DNA of 64,000 nt from Phoronis australis (Eukaryota > Phoronida > Phoronidae), in the NCBI GenBank assembly GCA_002633005.1, contig NMRA01000002.1, positions 1,336,077 through 1,400,076 of the forward strand. Reading direction: 5' to 3'. Shown piece by piece: positions 13,501 through 23,387 of the stretch. The position numbers and the translations under genes are program-made. The notes beneath the pieces are model-generated. The model was not told the origin of the DNA, searched no databases, and was given only the letters and a program-made list of their open reading frames with translations. Every line of letters starts with the position of its first letter. The first letter of the stretch is position 1.

Positions 13501-16500
13501 ACGATCGATGATTAACACAAGTGGTGTTGACTCGAACGAGTACGGTATCACTACCTACAACCATCCAATCACATTTGCCTCTGGCATGTTGGACATGGAC
13601 ACACTGTGAGTTTTAAGATTTTCCATTTTGGCAAACTGGAATACTTTGCATTATACTTGCAATTTGATCCTGTGGATGAGTTTTGATTTTTGTTTCGGAC
13701 CTGAGGCCCATTTCTTGGAACTTGTTGTCTCAGTTTTACTGTTGTATTTTTTTCCCTGCAGACAACATATTATCGTTGCATTCAATCGTGAAATTTAAAA
13801 AAAAACTGAGCCGTGAAGTGCTTCTTTTGATCCAGTGTTGTAACCATGTAATGAAGAATTGAATATCACTTAATTGTCTTGCTGTGTGACCAGGTACCAG
13901 CGAGCGGCTGACACAGGTATCTCTGTCACCATATTGTGTGCGTTCTGCTTCATCCCCGCTGGCTTCATCATCTACCTGGTGGCAGAGAGAGTCAAGAAAG
14001 AAAAACACCTGCAGCACTTGGCCGGGGTGGGGCCCATCCTCTACTGGGTGTCCGCCTTCATCTGGGATCTGGTACGTTCTTAATCTTATGCAATGTATTA
14101 TTTTTGTTACTACTGATAGTAAAATTTCTCCAGTTTGGCACAGTGAAAAATTAATCATTTTGCTGAAGGTTGGAGTTTGTACCAAATTTTGGCCATGGTC
14201 AGTACTGGCCGTCCCAAATTCAAGAATTCAACAAATTTATAATGATCTTTCACATACATGCTGCACACTTATGAAAACTGACTTAGTGGATGTTTTCGAT
14301 GATTTTAACAACTGCCAAGTCTATTTTCAATCTTTGTTGATACAAAGCGTGTAGTGTTCATTATTTGAAAAATATTATGAATGCCAAAATCACCCATCAA
14401 GAAATTCAATTTTGCTTTGAATTTCTGTGTCATAAAGTTTAGAGACATCCAAAACTGGAAAGTTGACACCGTCATCTTCAGATACTGCAAATTGATGTAT
14501 GAAGATTGTGTTCATATCTGCGTGTGTATAATATGATCAAATCGTTTAGTTAAACTTTGTATTTTTTGTATTGTACTGTCTTAAATGCTGTAAAAATATT
14601 TGTGCTAAGTATGCTAACTTTTAAGTTGCCATGTGTTTGCAAGCTTTCACATACCTTAAAATGTATGTTTTTTGTTATGCAAAATCAACAAGGAAAAATA
14701 ATTGTTTCATTTTGGATGAATATGTATGTTCATGAATGTCTGGCTCTTTTTATTACAATATCTAGAAGTGCTGTGCCTGTGATGAAATGTTGTGGGCTAC
14801 CACAGACCATCGCTATCGATCACCTTCCTCATGCTAACACTGCTCGTTGGCCCCTCCCCGAGTATTTGTTTTCCATTATGTCATTTGGTTTTTGGTCAAA
14901 TATTGTGTTTATTTCAGTTCTGCTGCCTATGGCCTGTGGCCATCTCGGCTGCCATCATGGCTGGCTTTGGCCTGAGTGTGTACAATGACAGGTTGAACCT
15001 GCCAGCCACCGTGTTACTGCTCTTTCTTTTCTGGTAAGCCAGTGTTTTGTAGTGATAGTCTGGAACTAGGGGAAGCCATTATGTTTATGCATTGTCTTTG
15101 ATCATACACAACGTCTTATTTGGTAATAGTTGACAGTGTTAGGATCAGCTAAGTATGGTGTAGAAATCTTTGTGTTTGACTGACAAGAACATTATTGGCT
15201 GAAACTTTATGAACAAGGACAGTGTTTATCATTGACTTTGTGAACAAGGACAGTGTTTATCATTGACTTTGTGAACAAGGACAGTGTTTATCATTGACTT
15301 TGTGAACAAGGACAGTGTTTATCACTGACTTTGTGAACAAGGACAGTGTTTATCATTGACTTTGTGAACAAGGACAGTGTTTATCATTGACTTTGTGAAC
15401 AAGGACAGTGTTTATCATTGACTTTGTCTGCTATGTAAGGTTATGTAGGACATTATCTATGTATTTAGCAAAATATCTAGAAAACTATCAAAAACGAATA
15501 ATCTCCGCACAAATGAAAGAGTTCTTCTTGATTCGACGTTTCGTCTATTCATTAGACATAATCAGGTTATGAACAACAAGACATCAAGTGTCAATATACC
15601 TGTCAAATGAGTGAGTAAAACGCCAACTCAATACGAACTTTTTCATTTGTGCGGCGATTGTCCGTTTTTTTCCTACTGTGGCCAAAGAGGGATGTAATTA
15701 GAAAACTATAAATTTTCACTCAGTAAATGTACATTTTGAAAGTAAAAAGTTTGTAGAATTTGATTAATACCAATTTGCTATTAATTTGGTCAAGTGACCT
15801 TGTACTTTTAGTAAAAAGTTGCAAAACAGAAACTAAAGGAACATCCACAGCAAGACTACTGTGTCTGTAACATGACCAAATTTTGTTCGTTATAAATGTT
15901 CAAGATGAAATCTCAAATACACTGTTACAGTTTTCTTAAATGAGGATTTTGTTTTCGACCTGTGCAATTTTTTAGTTTTTTCATAAAGGTCCTGTCTTTG
16001 ATAGCCTTTCATGTCAAAGTGGAAAATTCTTAAGAAAATTCCTGACAGAGGTTTGGAGAACAATGCATAAATCATTGTGTGTGAAAGTTTCATATGAATC
16101 CGATCATCGATTTCTGAGATTTGATGCTCTGAAGTTCGCCATGTTTGGCCATTTTTGAAGGCTCTAACATAACCTGAACACCTAAAAGATGGACGCTCCA
16201 TGTCTGTAAGTCAGTGATGTAAGAACGTATATAGAAATCAGGATTGACCATTTCCAAATGTCAGTAAAATATGTGTTCACAGAAATAAATGGAAACAAGC
16301 CAACCAGGCACATAATGTAGTTGCTATCTTGTTCACACTAGATATGTTGTCCTTTTCTCGGTTAGCGTAACTGAGTCAAATCTGTTGTCTGCCATGTCGG
16401 CATGGCTCTGGTTTGTGAGAAAAGTTTCTCATTTATCAGCTAGATGTCAGTAGTAGTCACTGATGTCTCCTAAATAGTTGCCATTTACAAAATTAAAGTT

Positions 16501-19500
16501 TTATATAGTTATCAACGGTGCAGTACATGTGGCTTGCTGCATTGTGTTCCATTGTATTCCATCGTATTCCATTGTATTGCAGCTGGGCCACCATCCCCTT
16601 CTGTTACTTGATTTCCCGTATGTTTGAGAACACATCCACGGCATACATGATGGCATTCTGCATCAACTTTTTCCTGGGTCTCAACACCACCACCACCATG
16701 TTCTTGCTCAGGTTCTTCACCCAAAAACCGGTAAGAAAATAGAGGCTGAATAGCTGTGTTGTGTGGCCCAATGGTGTTGGCTGAATGTGTCTGCAGACAT
16801 TCTTTATACAGAACACAGTGGTGTACAGTTTGAATTATCTGCTTATTTGAAATGAAAACTTTTACATGTTAGGAACACCAGTTTCTGTTTGTCGATACAA
16901 GCTCTCTCTACTCCGTCTTGAATTGTTTGCAGCTTGTACCTGAGCAAACAGTCATTTATAAACCTCAAGAAGCTGTCATTAAGTTCCTAAAGATGAAATT
17001 TAGGGAAATGTTTAATGTCAGAGTGCACAAAAAAGCAATTTAATCATATGAGCATATACTTATCTCAACCCCTCTCTGACTGATCCATATATGTAATCCT
17101 TTCTCCCTACAGATGGTAGCACTGGTCTACAACCATCTTCAGTACATCCTTCTAGTGTTCCCTCAGTATGCACTAGGGGGCGGGCTCATCCAACTGGCCA
17201 CCAATCAGCTGGAGACAGAGATGTTCTCCCGCTTCAATTTGGACAAGTACAGGGACCCATTCAGCATGCGTATGTTACTGCCCAACTATATAGCATTGTG
17301 TGTGAGCGGGGTGGTCTTCTTTGTGCTTACCCTCCTACTGGAGATGCATTGTCAGTGCAGGTAACGTCTCGCTACTTGTTGTATCTCGGTGTCTTGACTG
17401 TTACTGCTTATTATTATATTAAATATATAGAGAATCATACATGAGTCTCGGGTTCATGACATGGGCATAACTAGCTCAAAATCCCAAGGCTTCACAGAAT
17501 TCTGGCATTGTTTGGTTGTTGGTATTAGTGTTTTGCAGACGATAAAATGTAAGGCGTATGGATTTCTGCTTTGCACTACTTTATGATTTGCCTGTGTAAT
17601 GTCAAAAAAATTACGTACTCTATGTTCTCATCAGTCATATCGTAACGCATTCTAGTTCATGTGAGAAATATGTGTGCGTGTGTATGAATATGTAATACAA
17701 TAAATATGTATATCTATTATATGTATGTGTACATGTATACATGTAATGTAGTCTTGCTTTACTTGGGTAGCACATTTTCCATTATGCAAAACTTGTTAAG
17801 GACACAACACTTTTCGCTGTTGAAAATTTTTATTCCATTCCGTCGGTATCCTCGGAACAAAGTTGGACATTGAACAGAACATTGCTAAAATAATTGATCA
17901 AGATAGTCAACGACGACAAGGGTTGTGTCTAACAAGTTTTGCATAAATATATCCAAGAACATATTTTCACCACCATGTTTGTTCATTTGTGCAGTTTGTG
18001 TGCTAGTTGCATCAACATACCAATAGAGGGCGTGCGTTGCACACAAATAGTCGCACACAAATAGTAGTTAGACATCCTCGATAAAGAAGGGCCTCTTTGT
18101 GATTGGGGTAGTTTTTGACTTGTGTTTGTGTTCTCTCCGTCAGGTCGCAGGTGTACAGTGACAATAAGTATGCTGAGGACGAGGACGTAACGATGGAGCG
18201 CAAGCGTGTTGCCCACAGCCGTTCTGGCGAGGACACGCTCACCATCTCTGAATTGACAAAGGTGTACCGCAGTGGTTTGAGGAAGGTGCTCGCTGTAGAT
18301 AACATTACATTTGGCGTGTCCAAGGGCGAGTGTTTTGGTCTGCTTGGTGTTAACGGTGCCGGCAAGACAACTACTTTCAAGATGTTGACCAGCGATATAT
18401 CGGCCAGTGGTGGCAACGCTCAGCTAATGGGCAAGAAGTATGCAGCTTTGTCTCATCAAAATGTTTGCTTATTGTTTCACTTAAGTCACACACATTGATA
18501 TGGTCGAGTCAGTAACTTAAATGAAGCTAAATCAGATGCAGTCACTGAACTCCTCATGGTCAGTAGTATAATTTTGTAAGATCAGGAGTGCTGCTGATGC
18601 ACTGTAGCTAAAAACCCTCTAAAACATACTCCAGACATTTACAAAAACAAATTAGCGTTGTTAATAGTTAATATTCCCTTAGCTACTTTGAATTTAAGCA
18701 TAACATTAATTTTCACAGTGGCCTAACGAGCATTAAATAAATTTTTACATTGTGTGCAAGATGAAAAGTGTATGAAGTGCAATGCAAGCGATAAAACAAC
18801 CAAATGCTGGTGAATCTCAACAACATAGTTTGGCGTGGTTAATAAAATTCTGTACATTTAGACAAGTTGTGATCATGGTATCTGCCTCTTTTCACTTCAA
18901 TCACGTACTTAGTGATAGGTAACAAATTATGTTTTTCTTTCAGTATCTTGTCAGCTCCGTCCAACATGGGTTCTGTGGTCGGCTACTGCCCTCAAGTAGA
19001 TGCATTGGACGATTTTCTGACTGGCAAAGAAGTGTTGACAATCTACGCCAAGATGAAGGGCATCACTGGGAAGGACATAGACGTGGTAGGTGTATGGTCT
19101 GATAGTGTTGGCTGGAGAAAGGATTGTTGATTATCATGGTAAACTAGTACTAAATGTCAAGAATGACATTTTCTATCATCAGTTCCAGACTTAAGTGTTA
19201 TGAATTCTCCGAAGTTGACCTTGAAATCTGACTTTTGTGAGTCTTGTGCCGCTGCTGAGACCTGGTTCACAATCAGCTCTGTTCTGGTTTGTTCAGCAAC
19301 TCCAATACTTATCATGGTCACAATGGCCGTAGACTACTTATCTTTTCTGATTTCTTTGACACGCCTGCTTCTCATGGTCAAAATGATCGTAGACTTCTTG
19401 TCGCCTGTGACTTCAATATCCCTGCTTCTCATGGTCAGAATGACCGTAGACTACTCGTCGTCTGTTACTTCAATATCCCTGCTTCTCATGGTCAGAATGA

Positions 19501-21996
19501 TCGTAGACTACTCGTCGTCTGTTACTTCAATATCCCTGCTTCTCATGGTGAGCAACTGCAAGCACCCAGTTGTGACCATCTTGTATTTTGCTGTTGAACT
19601 AAGCTTTTACATGATTATTGTAATGTATTTTCTCATTATGTTTGTCAGATTGTTTCCAATGCTTTATCCATGATGGAGCTGAGTCATTGTGCCAACAAAA
19701 TGACCAAAAACTACAGCGGTGGCATGAAGAGAAAGTTGTCGGCAGCCATGGCGTTGATTGGAGACCCACTCATCGTGTTCATGGTACGTAAGCTTACATG
19801 TGAGCAGATTGTGACTAGCACAGTCTTATATTCCACTCCCATTATTTTGTTCATTGCAAAAACGCTGTTTTGTTGTATTGACTGGTCTCAAGACAAGGCA
19901 TGTGAATATCGCCTGTAATGACTTTATACAGTAATTGTATGCCGAGTCTTGTTTTCTTTGTGCAGGATGAACCTACCAGTGGTATGGACCCTGTGTCGCG
20001 TCGGCTACTATGGAAACACGTGCAGAACGTCATCAAGGATGGTCGGTCAGTGATCCTGACATCACACAGCATGTCTGAGTGTGACGCCCTCTGTACACGG
20101 CTGGCTATTATGGTGAACGGACAGTTCAAGTGTCTGGGTAACCCCCAGCACATCAAGAGCAAGTGAGTCTACTCAGATGGGTAGAATTATGCACACTGCA
20201 CTTCTTTATTACTTGTGTTGGTTCTCGAGAATATGTCTGACAGTAAAGATTCGTAACCATTGGCCAGCTTTTCTTCATCCTACTAGTATTGGTGCTGACA
20301 AAAACCATCTGCTAATGTGTCCGCTAGTCCACGCAGGCATCTCTACTGCTATCTGGGTTGGAAAGGTTACTTTCGGATCGGTATGACTGAGGATGACTCG
20401 GCTTTTTTACTCTGTAGAGATGTCACTCCAGTCTGCCAAACTCAATCTCTAAAGTTGCTATGATACTGCGTCCCGTCAAAGATGTAAATGTTTATTTAGA
20501 CTACTTTTTGCTTTAAAATTGGTCTCTGTTTGTTCCTGACTCCAATGTTTCTCACCATAGATACGGCGAGGGATACACAGTGCAAGTCAGGGCTGCAGCT
20601 CATGCTATGGACGATGTTAAAACCTTTGTACTGAACACCTTCCCAGGGGCGCTTATCAAGGTATGCCATACACCTTTAGCTGTTAGTAGACACACTCTGC
20701 AATGCTAATTGAAATGCCCTGTTTATGAAGAGTTGAGGAGTTGCCTTACTGTGGGTGGGAGGTCTTGAAGTGCTTGTGTTAGAAACTGTTGTCAAATAAT
20801 GCGTATAAGAAATTTTAGTTGACTGGTGGTGTTTGTCTTGTGGTTCACTGGCTTTATTGTTCTTTCATGATATGTTTGCATTGCCAATTATATTTCTCCT
20901 AAAACGATGAATTTCGCTGTACACTAGTTTTGAATACAAGATATTTTGGTACAGTATTGAAGAATCCTCTTATCTGAACTCTCCAATAGTTGAGATTGTC
21001 TGTAGGCATTTTTGTCATTTGATCTTGTCCGTTTCAGGAACAGCAATATAATATCATGGAGTTCCACACATCCTACAGCACGACTAGTCTGTCAGCCATC
21101 TTTGGGCACCTGGAGAGCCACAAGAAACCCTTGCAAATCCTTGACTATTCTGTTGCCCAGACAACATTGGACCAGGTATGAACTGCTTTGTATGATAGTG
21201 GGTCATGTGAAAATCAGTGTGATACATATTCATTTAACAGTCTTGTTGGAACTAAAGCATGCGACGCCAATTGACATAAAGGTTTAGGGTATGAAAAGTG
21301 CCGAAACTGCCTTCATTTTCTTAAGCAAAATTTATTATATGTCACATAAGTCTGAAAGAAATCTCTGCCCCGCCTAGTGTTCAAACCTGGGACTTTCTGT
21401 TATAAAATTATGGTCTCGTGACGTGAACAACAGATGCCGTGTATGAAGACTAATAATCTTTGCTTTAACGATATCATTGCACAGACGATTATATGCTTTC
21501 ATCTTAGTGATTTTTGCATAATATTAAAATAATTTGACTTCATCTCGGCTGTTGAACTGTAAGTCCCCTTATTCTCTCATAGTTCCTTGCATCCCAGGAT
21601 GTTTTCTGTGCAATTAATGTACATGTGTATGGAGAGTGGGACACTTTGGTGTGCACTGCTTGAGATTGCAGCTGTTAGGAAAAAAATCGTCATTGAGTGC
21701 AGTGACATCATTGTGCGAATGTCTCACCACTTTCCAGTACATGCTGAGTTAGGAGTATCATTTCACTGCAGGTGTTTGTCAACTTCGCCAATCACCAGTC
21801 AGATGGCACAATGGGTGGCAATAGCGCACCATCTTCATGTGAGAGCACACCCAAGGCTGAACACCAGTCCAAGTCGAACCAATCCCAGTATGCGTCCAAC
21901 CTGACTTATGGCACGCTCGAACATGACCTGCCATTGAACGTGCGCAACGGAAAAGACACAAAGGTTGCAGAAGAAACGGAAGACACATACTTCTAA
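923..21996 (+). CDS. ABCA-family lipid transporter, ABCA12/ABCA13-like, 3' 20 exons (5' partial)
   Basis: Exons inferred from GT-AG borders and unbroken phase: 923-1203, 1786-1862, 4430-4535, 9942-10156, 10461-10563, 11401-11671, 12291-12404, 12883-13146, 13381-13605, 13894-14071, 14918-15033, 16583-16730, 17113-17360, 18144-18437, 18944-19085, 19649-19783, 19966-20162, 20561-20660, 21038-21175, 21772-21996. They join into 1191 codons plus TAA; the first base completes a codon from an upstream exon. The order is NBD1 (signature and Walker B onward), linker, TMD2 with its large extracellular loop, NBD2 and C-terminal tail, as in full-size ABCA exporters that move lipids across membranes. Details such as [31 protein letters not shown] and [11 protein letters not shown] resemble ABCA12/13 more than ABCA1 or ABCA3; this is judged from memory. 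NBD1 Walker A and TMD1 must lie left of the window. Family confidence is very high; subfamily is moderate. Confidence 0.93.
1411..1563. mobile_element. Foldback MITE, family 1 copy A
   Basis: The ends are inverted repeats: TTTAAGTCTGGTCTGCA at the left and TGCAGACCAGATTTAAA at the right. Inside, GGCCACATCACGGGACCTAA pairs with TTAGGTCAAATGATATGGCC, and GAAAAGATC with GATCTTTTC, so the whole element can fold into a long hairpin. It lies in the ABCA intron after exon 1203. A related full copy is at about 30131-30251 and a half copy at about 30450-30495. No transposase is encoded. Confidence 0.75.
1863..4429. other. ABCA intron 1863-4429, with diverged dispersed repeats
   Basis: Intronic, bounded by a GT donor after 1862 and TTTATCCAG before 4430. 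It contains a GC-rich stretch at about 2365-2460 with GGCGGATCCAG and runs of G and C, probably the edge of a dispersed repeat. About 3050-3245 resembles 14120-14465 at both ends (CCAGTT... ...AACTGG) and is probably an old transposon copy. No exon is recognised. Confidence 0.5.
3057..3246. repeat. Old dispersed repeat, copy 1 (pair of 14126-14465)
   Basis: Its left part (CCAGTT, then ATGAAAACTTTATTATTTTG and a GGTTGGAGCTTGTTCCAAA segment) and right part (GAGACTGCCCAAACTGG) are both matched, diverged, at 14126-14465. The ends CCAGTT and AACTGG are inverted relative to each other. This suggests a decayed inverted-repeat DNA transposon. Only two copies are seen here, so family assignment is open. 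Confidence 0.45.
5743..6258. mobile_element. hAT-like non-autonomous DNA transposon, long copy
   Basis: The element begins CAGGGCTTGGAAT and ends with the exact inverse ATTCCAAGCCCTG. It is flanked by a perfect 6-bp direct repeat TGTACT (5737-5742 and 6259-6264). Its outer parts match the 262-bp copy at 11700-11961; about 250 bp in the middle (roughly 5870-6125) are absent from that copy. CAGGG-type ends suit the hAT superfamily, whose target duplications are usually 8 bp; 6 bp is less common. The central part has an open stretch ending in a basic run but no recognisable transposase, so it is probably a deletion derivative that needs a transposase in trans. Confidence 0.85.
8467..8635. repeat. 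42-bp minisatellite, 4 copies
   Basis: Units of about 42 bp sharing TTGGTTGGCACCTCGCTG and CATGACTGGGACTTCCACCT repeat at 8467, 8509, 8551 and 8593. The last has one extra base. It is intronic in the ABCA gene. Confidence 0.93.
9942..10563 (+). CDS. ABCA regulatory segment after NBD1 (two exons)
   Basis: Exons 9942-10156 and 10461-10563. They encode the region after the first ATPase, with [19 protein letters not shown] and then GVSDSSLES joined to IYLKVCKES. In ABCA proteins this corresponds to the conserved 'sTTLEEiFLKV' motif that ends the NBD1 regulatory domain; here it is split exactly by a phase-0 intron. The first exon has two in-phase acceptors nine bases apart (AG at 9940-9941 and 9949-9950), so three residues may be optional. 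After the motif the sequence turns polar and variable, as expected of the linker leading to the second transmembrane half. Confidence 0.9.
11401..13605 (+). CDS. ABCA TMD2 start and large extracellular loop (four exons)
   Basis: Exons 11401-11671, 12291-12404, 12883-13146 and 13381-13605. The first carries a basic cytosolic stretch ([15 protein letters not shown]) followed by a hydrophobic helix ([20 protein letters not shown]), the seventh membrane span of full-size ABCA proteins. The next three exons form the extracellular loop. It contains cysteine pairs (CKIV, CSCDA, ICPDG), an NMT glycosylation sequon, DYLV-like [18 protein letters not shown] and the family-conserved [24 protein letters not shown]. 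Phases run 2-2-2, so no exon is missing. A hAT-like transposon (11700-11961) lies in the intron after 11671. Confidence 0.92.
11700..11961. mobile_element. hAT-like non-autonomous DNA transposon, short copy
   Basis: The left end CAGGGCTTGGAAT and right end ATTCCAAACCCTG are the same inverted termini as in the 5743-6258 element. The flanks carry a perfect 6-bp target duplication TTGTAT (11694-11699 and 11962-11967). Relative to the long copy it lacks the middle 250 bp. It lies 29 bases beyond the donor of the ABCA exon that ends at 11671. Two independent copies with matching termini and different perfect duplications make the boundaries secure. Confidence 0.88.
12129..12262. repeat. Pyrimidine-rich short tandem repeat
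   Basis: Several imperfect copies of TTGTTTCTTTTTCTTTAACT lie just upstream of the acceptor at 12289-12290. The tract is long and polypyrimidine-rich, so it overlaps the region where the branch point and polypyrimidine tract of this ABCA intron must lie. Confidence 0.8.
13894..17360 (+). CDS. ABCA TMD2 membrane bundle (four exons)
   Basis: Exons 13894-14071, 14918-15033, 16583-16730 and 17113-17360. They encode successive hydrophobic spans: [21 protein letters not shown], then [19 protein letters not shown] (the conserved coupling-helix region with the KHLQ motif), then [50 protein letters not shown], and [16 protein letters not shown] before the last span ([11 protein letters not shown]). 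The LPNY and [11 protein letters not shown] motifs correspond to the FPxFxLGxGL motif of ABCA proteins. The intron 15034-16582 holds a 31-bp minisatellite and a foldback MITE. Confidence 0.93.
14126..14465. repeat. Old dispersed repeat, copy 2
   Basis: Diverged counterpart of 3057-3246. It starts CCAGTTTGGCACAGTGAAAA, shares GAAGGTTGGAGTTTGTACCAA and ends in GAGACATCCAAAACTGG. It is intronic (between ABCA exons 14071 and 14918). Confidence 0.45.
15211..15427. repeat. 31-bp minisatellite, 7 copies
   Basis: Seven almost identical 31-bp units starting GAACAAGGACAGTGTTTATC at 15211, 15242, 15273, 15304, 15335, 15366 and 15397. One unit has a single T-to-C change. The very low divergence implies recent expansion or gene conversion. 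It lies in an ABCA intron, 180 bp after the donor. Confidence 0.96.
15490..15669. mobile_element. Foldback MITE, family 2
   Basis: About 35-bp terminal inverted repeats: the left end reads AAAAACGAATAATCTCCGCA continuing CAAATGAAAGAGTTC, and the right end gives the inverse with a few differences (GAACTTTTTCATTTGTGCGG, then CGATTGTCCGTTTTT). The element is 180 bp long with no coding capacity. I could not identify a clear target duplication. Confidence 0.75.
18144..20162 (+). CDS. ABCA NBD2 (four exons)
   Basis: Exons 18144-18437, 18944-19085, 19649-19783 and 19966-20162. All nucleotide-binding elements are present: an acidic run [14 protein letters not shown] before the domain, A-loop region LTKVYRSG, Walker [16 protein letters not shown]-loop in [15 protein letters not shown], signature [17 protein letters not shown], Walker [14 protein letters not shown] split by a phase-0 intron exactly before the DE pair, and the H-loop [20 protein letters not shown]. 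This predicts an active second ATPase. Intron 15 (19086-19648) carries a 57-bp minisatellite whose period is a multiple of three, creating long spurious reading frames. Confidence 0.95.
19310..19553. repeat. 57-bp minisatellite, about 4 copies
   Basis: Units share CTGCTTCTCATGGTCAGAAT and GTAGACTACTCGTCGTCTGT with a 57-bp period; the first units are more diverged. It lies in the intron between ABCA exons 19085 and 19649. Because 57 is divisible by three, two frames stay open and give repeating 19-residue peptides. These are artefacts, not exons: NBD2 continues without them. Confidence 0.9.
20561..21996 (+). CDS. ABCA C-terminal regulatory domain and tail (three exons)
   Basis: Exons 20561-20660, 21038-21175 and 21772-21996. 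[10 protein letters not shown] follows NBD2 as in all ABCA proteins. The segment [19 protein letters not shown] is the conserved ABCA C-terminal motif (SVSQTTLDQVFVNFA in ABCA1), again interrupted by an intron after LDQ. The last exon adds about 55 polar, serine- and asparagine-rich residues and ends EETEDTYF-stop. The hydrophobic C-terminus recalls the PDZ-binding tail of ABCA1, an inference only. TAA is at 21994-21996. Confidence 0.92.
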
Positions 21997-23380
21997 TAAT
22001 GACATAGCTGTGGATGACAGCACTCGCTTTGTTACTATTGATCAGCTGATTATATTACAATACTTGTTCAGTGATCTATTCAAATATATGCATTTATCGT
22101 TTACCTCATTGTGCGACAATTTAGGTGTTGTCTTACAGGGGAGGAGTGTTCAAGCATTTCCTCATTTGATCTGCCTAACGTTTGTGGCATGAATTGTTCA
22201 TTTTTTATAGTTATGTTGGTGTTAAATGAAAATAACATTATGATTCATAATTTGTTATCAATTTTTTTAATTCATATTTTGATGTTTTTGTGTATTTTAA
22301 TGTAGAGTACTTATTATAACTGGAAAAGGATTGATATTGACATTTACTGCTGCACAAATGTCTTGCTAGAAAATACTTAAGACTGTATTTAATGGTCAAA
22401 GTTGCTAGTTATTGTTAGCAAGTAAGGTAATTAAAAATTGACCAATACTTCAACTTTTATCAGAGTGTGTTTGTTAGTAATCACCACTAATGGCCATGAG
22501 TAATTAATATTTTCATTATATTTTCATTGTGCTCAACTTANGGGGGGCATGGCCCCCTTGGCCCCCTGTAAATCTGCTTCTGTAAGTGGCAAGTTTTCAC
22601 AAATATGTACTGCAATGTAATTTCAGTTTGACTGATTTTCTTATGTTGATTGATACCTTGGTAGAAACCATGTGATAAATGGTTTGCAATGAGCAGGACA
22701 CATTCAAAGCCACAGTGATTGAAAACAATTGTATGTTTATGATCGAGTTGCATATTTTCATTAGAATTTTCTTTAGACATTTTTTACATTGATTTTTCAC
22801 TAACCCTAGATTGTCTGTGGATAGGTAAGGGAATTGGAGAGTTCTATTGTCTTGTGATATGGCAACTTTCAATGCAACATGTTATCTGAGAATTAAAATA
22901 AATATTTTAGGTTTCATTTCGCCTTTTCCTGGCATCATAGTAATGCCTATAATTTAAAGGTTTGGACTTAGACTTGTATAAACTTTATAAATGATAAGTT
23001 CTTACTACTTGAAATGAGATTGAAATTGCATACCACCAACTCCCAGTTCTTGCAATCACTGCAGTACGCTAACTTATCATACAAGCCGACATCAGACACA
23101 GACTATGCTAGAGACATTCCCGTCCAAGTCGTTATGATGAGTGCTTTTTAGCCAACACATTTGGCAATTAAAAACTGGAAATAGCCAGATTCTAACAACT
23201 GTGGCCCCAAGTGCCACAAACACGCATCATTTAATATGTTCTCAGTTGATGTGAATCTATTTGGTTGTGAAATGAAGAAGGGATTGCTTGTGATCTGTGG
23301 GGTTGGTGTGAGGAGACTTGTTTATCATGTGACTTCTAAAAATTATAATTTAAGGATGTTTAATCTTAGACCTATTACAA
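21997..23380 (+). other. Probable ABCA 3' untranslated region and downstream flank
   Basis: Follows the ABCA stop. An AATAAA signal occurs at 22897-22902, a plausible polyadenylation site giving a 3' UTR of about 0.9 kb; transcript data would be needed to confirm it. An N at 22541 abuts a GGGGGG/CCCCC-rich stretch (GCATGGCCCCCTTGGCCCCC), which looks like a dispersed repeat edge similar in style to 2365-2460. No further coding sequence is seen. Confidence 0.5.
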
Positions 23381-23387
23381 TTTTTTG

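Noticed and set aside
13736-14185. 149-codon minus-strand frame
   Set aside because: Lies antisense to the ABCA exon 13894-14071; its openness reflects the coding strand opposite.
17170-17190. CTCF-like CACTAGGGGGCGG word
   Set aside because: It is inside a conserved ABCA coding exon (ALGGGL) and lacks the leading CC; better explained by the protein sequence.
19200-19673. 157-codon open frame with 19-residue repeats
   Set aside because: It is the 57-bp minisatellite in an ABCA intron; the period is a multiple of three, so frames stay open by chance. NBD2 exons on either side join in phase without it.
21358-21425. Possible tRNA-derived SINE (minus-strand GGTTTGAACAC box)
   Set aside because: Only a weak B-box-like segment; no convincing A box, tail or target duplication.
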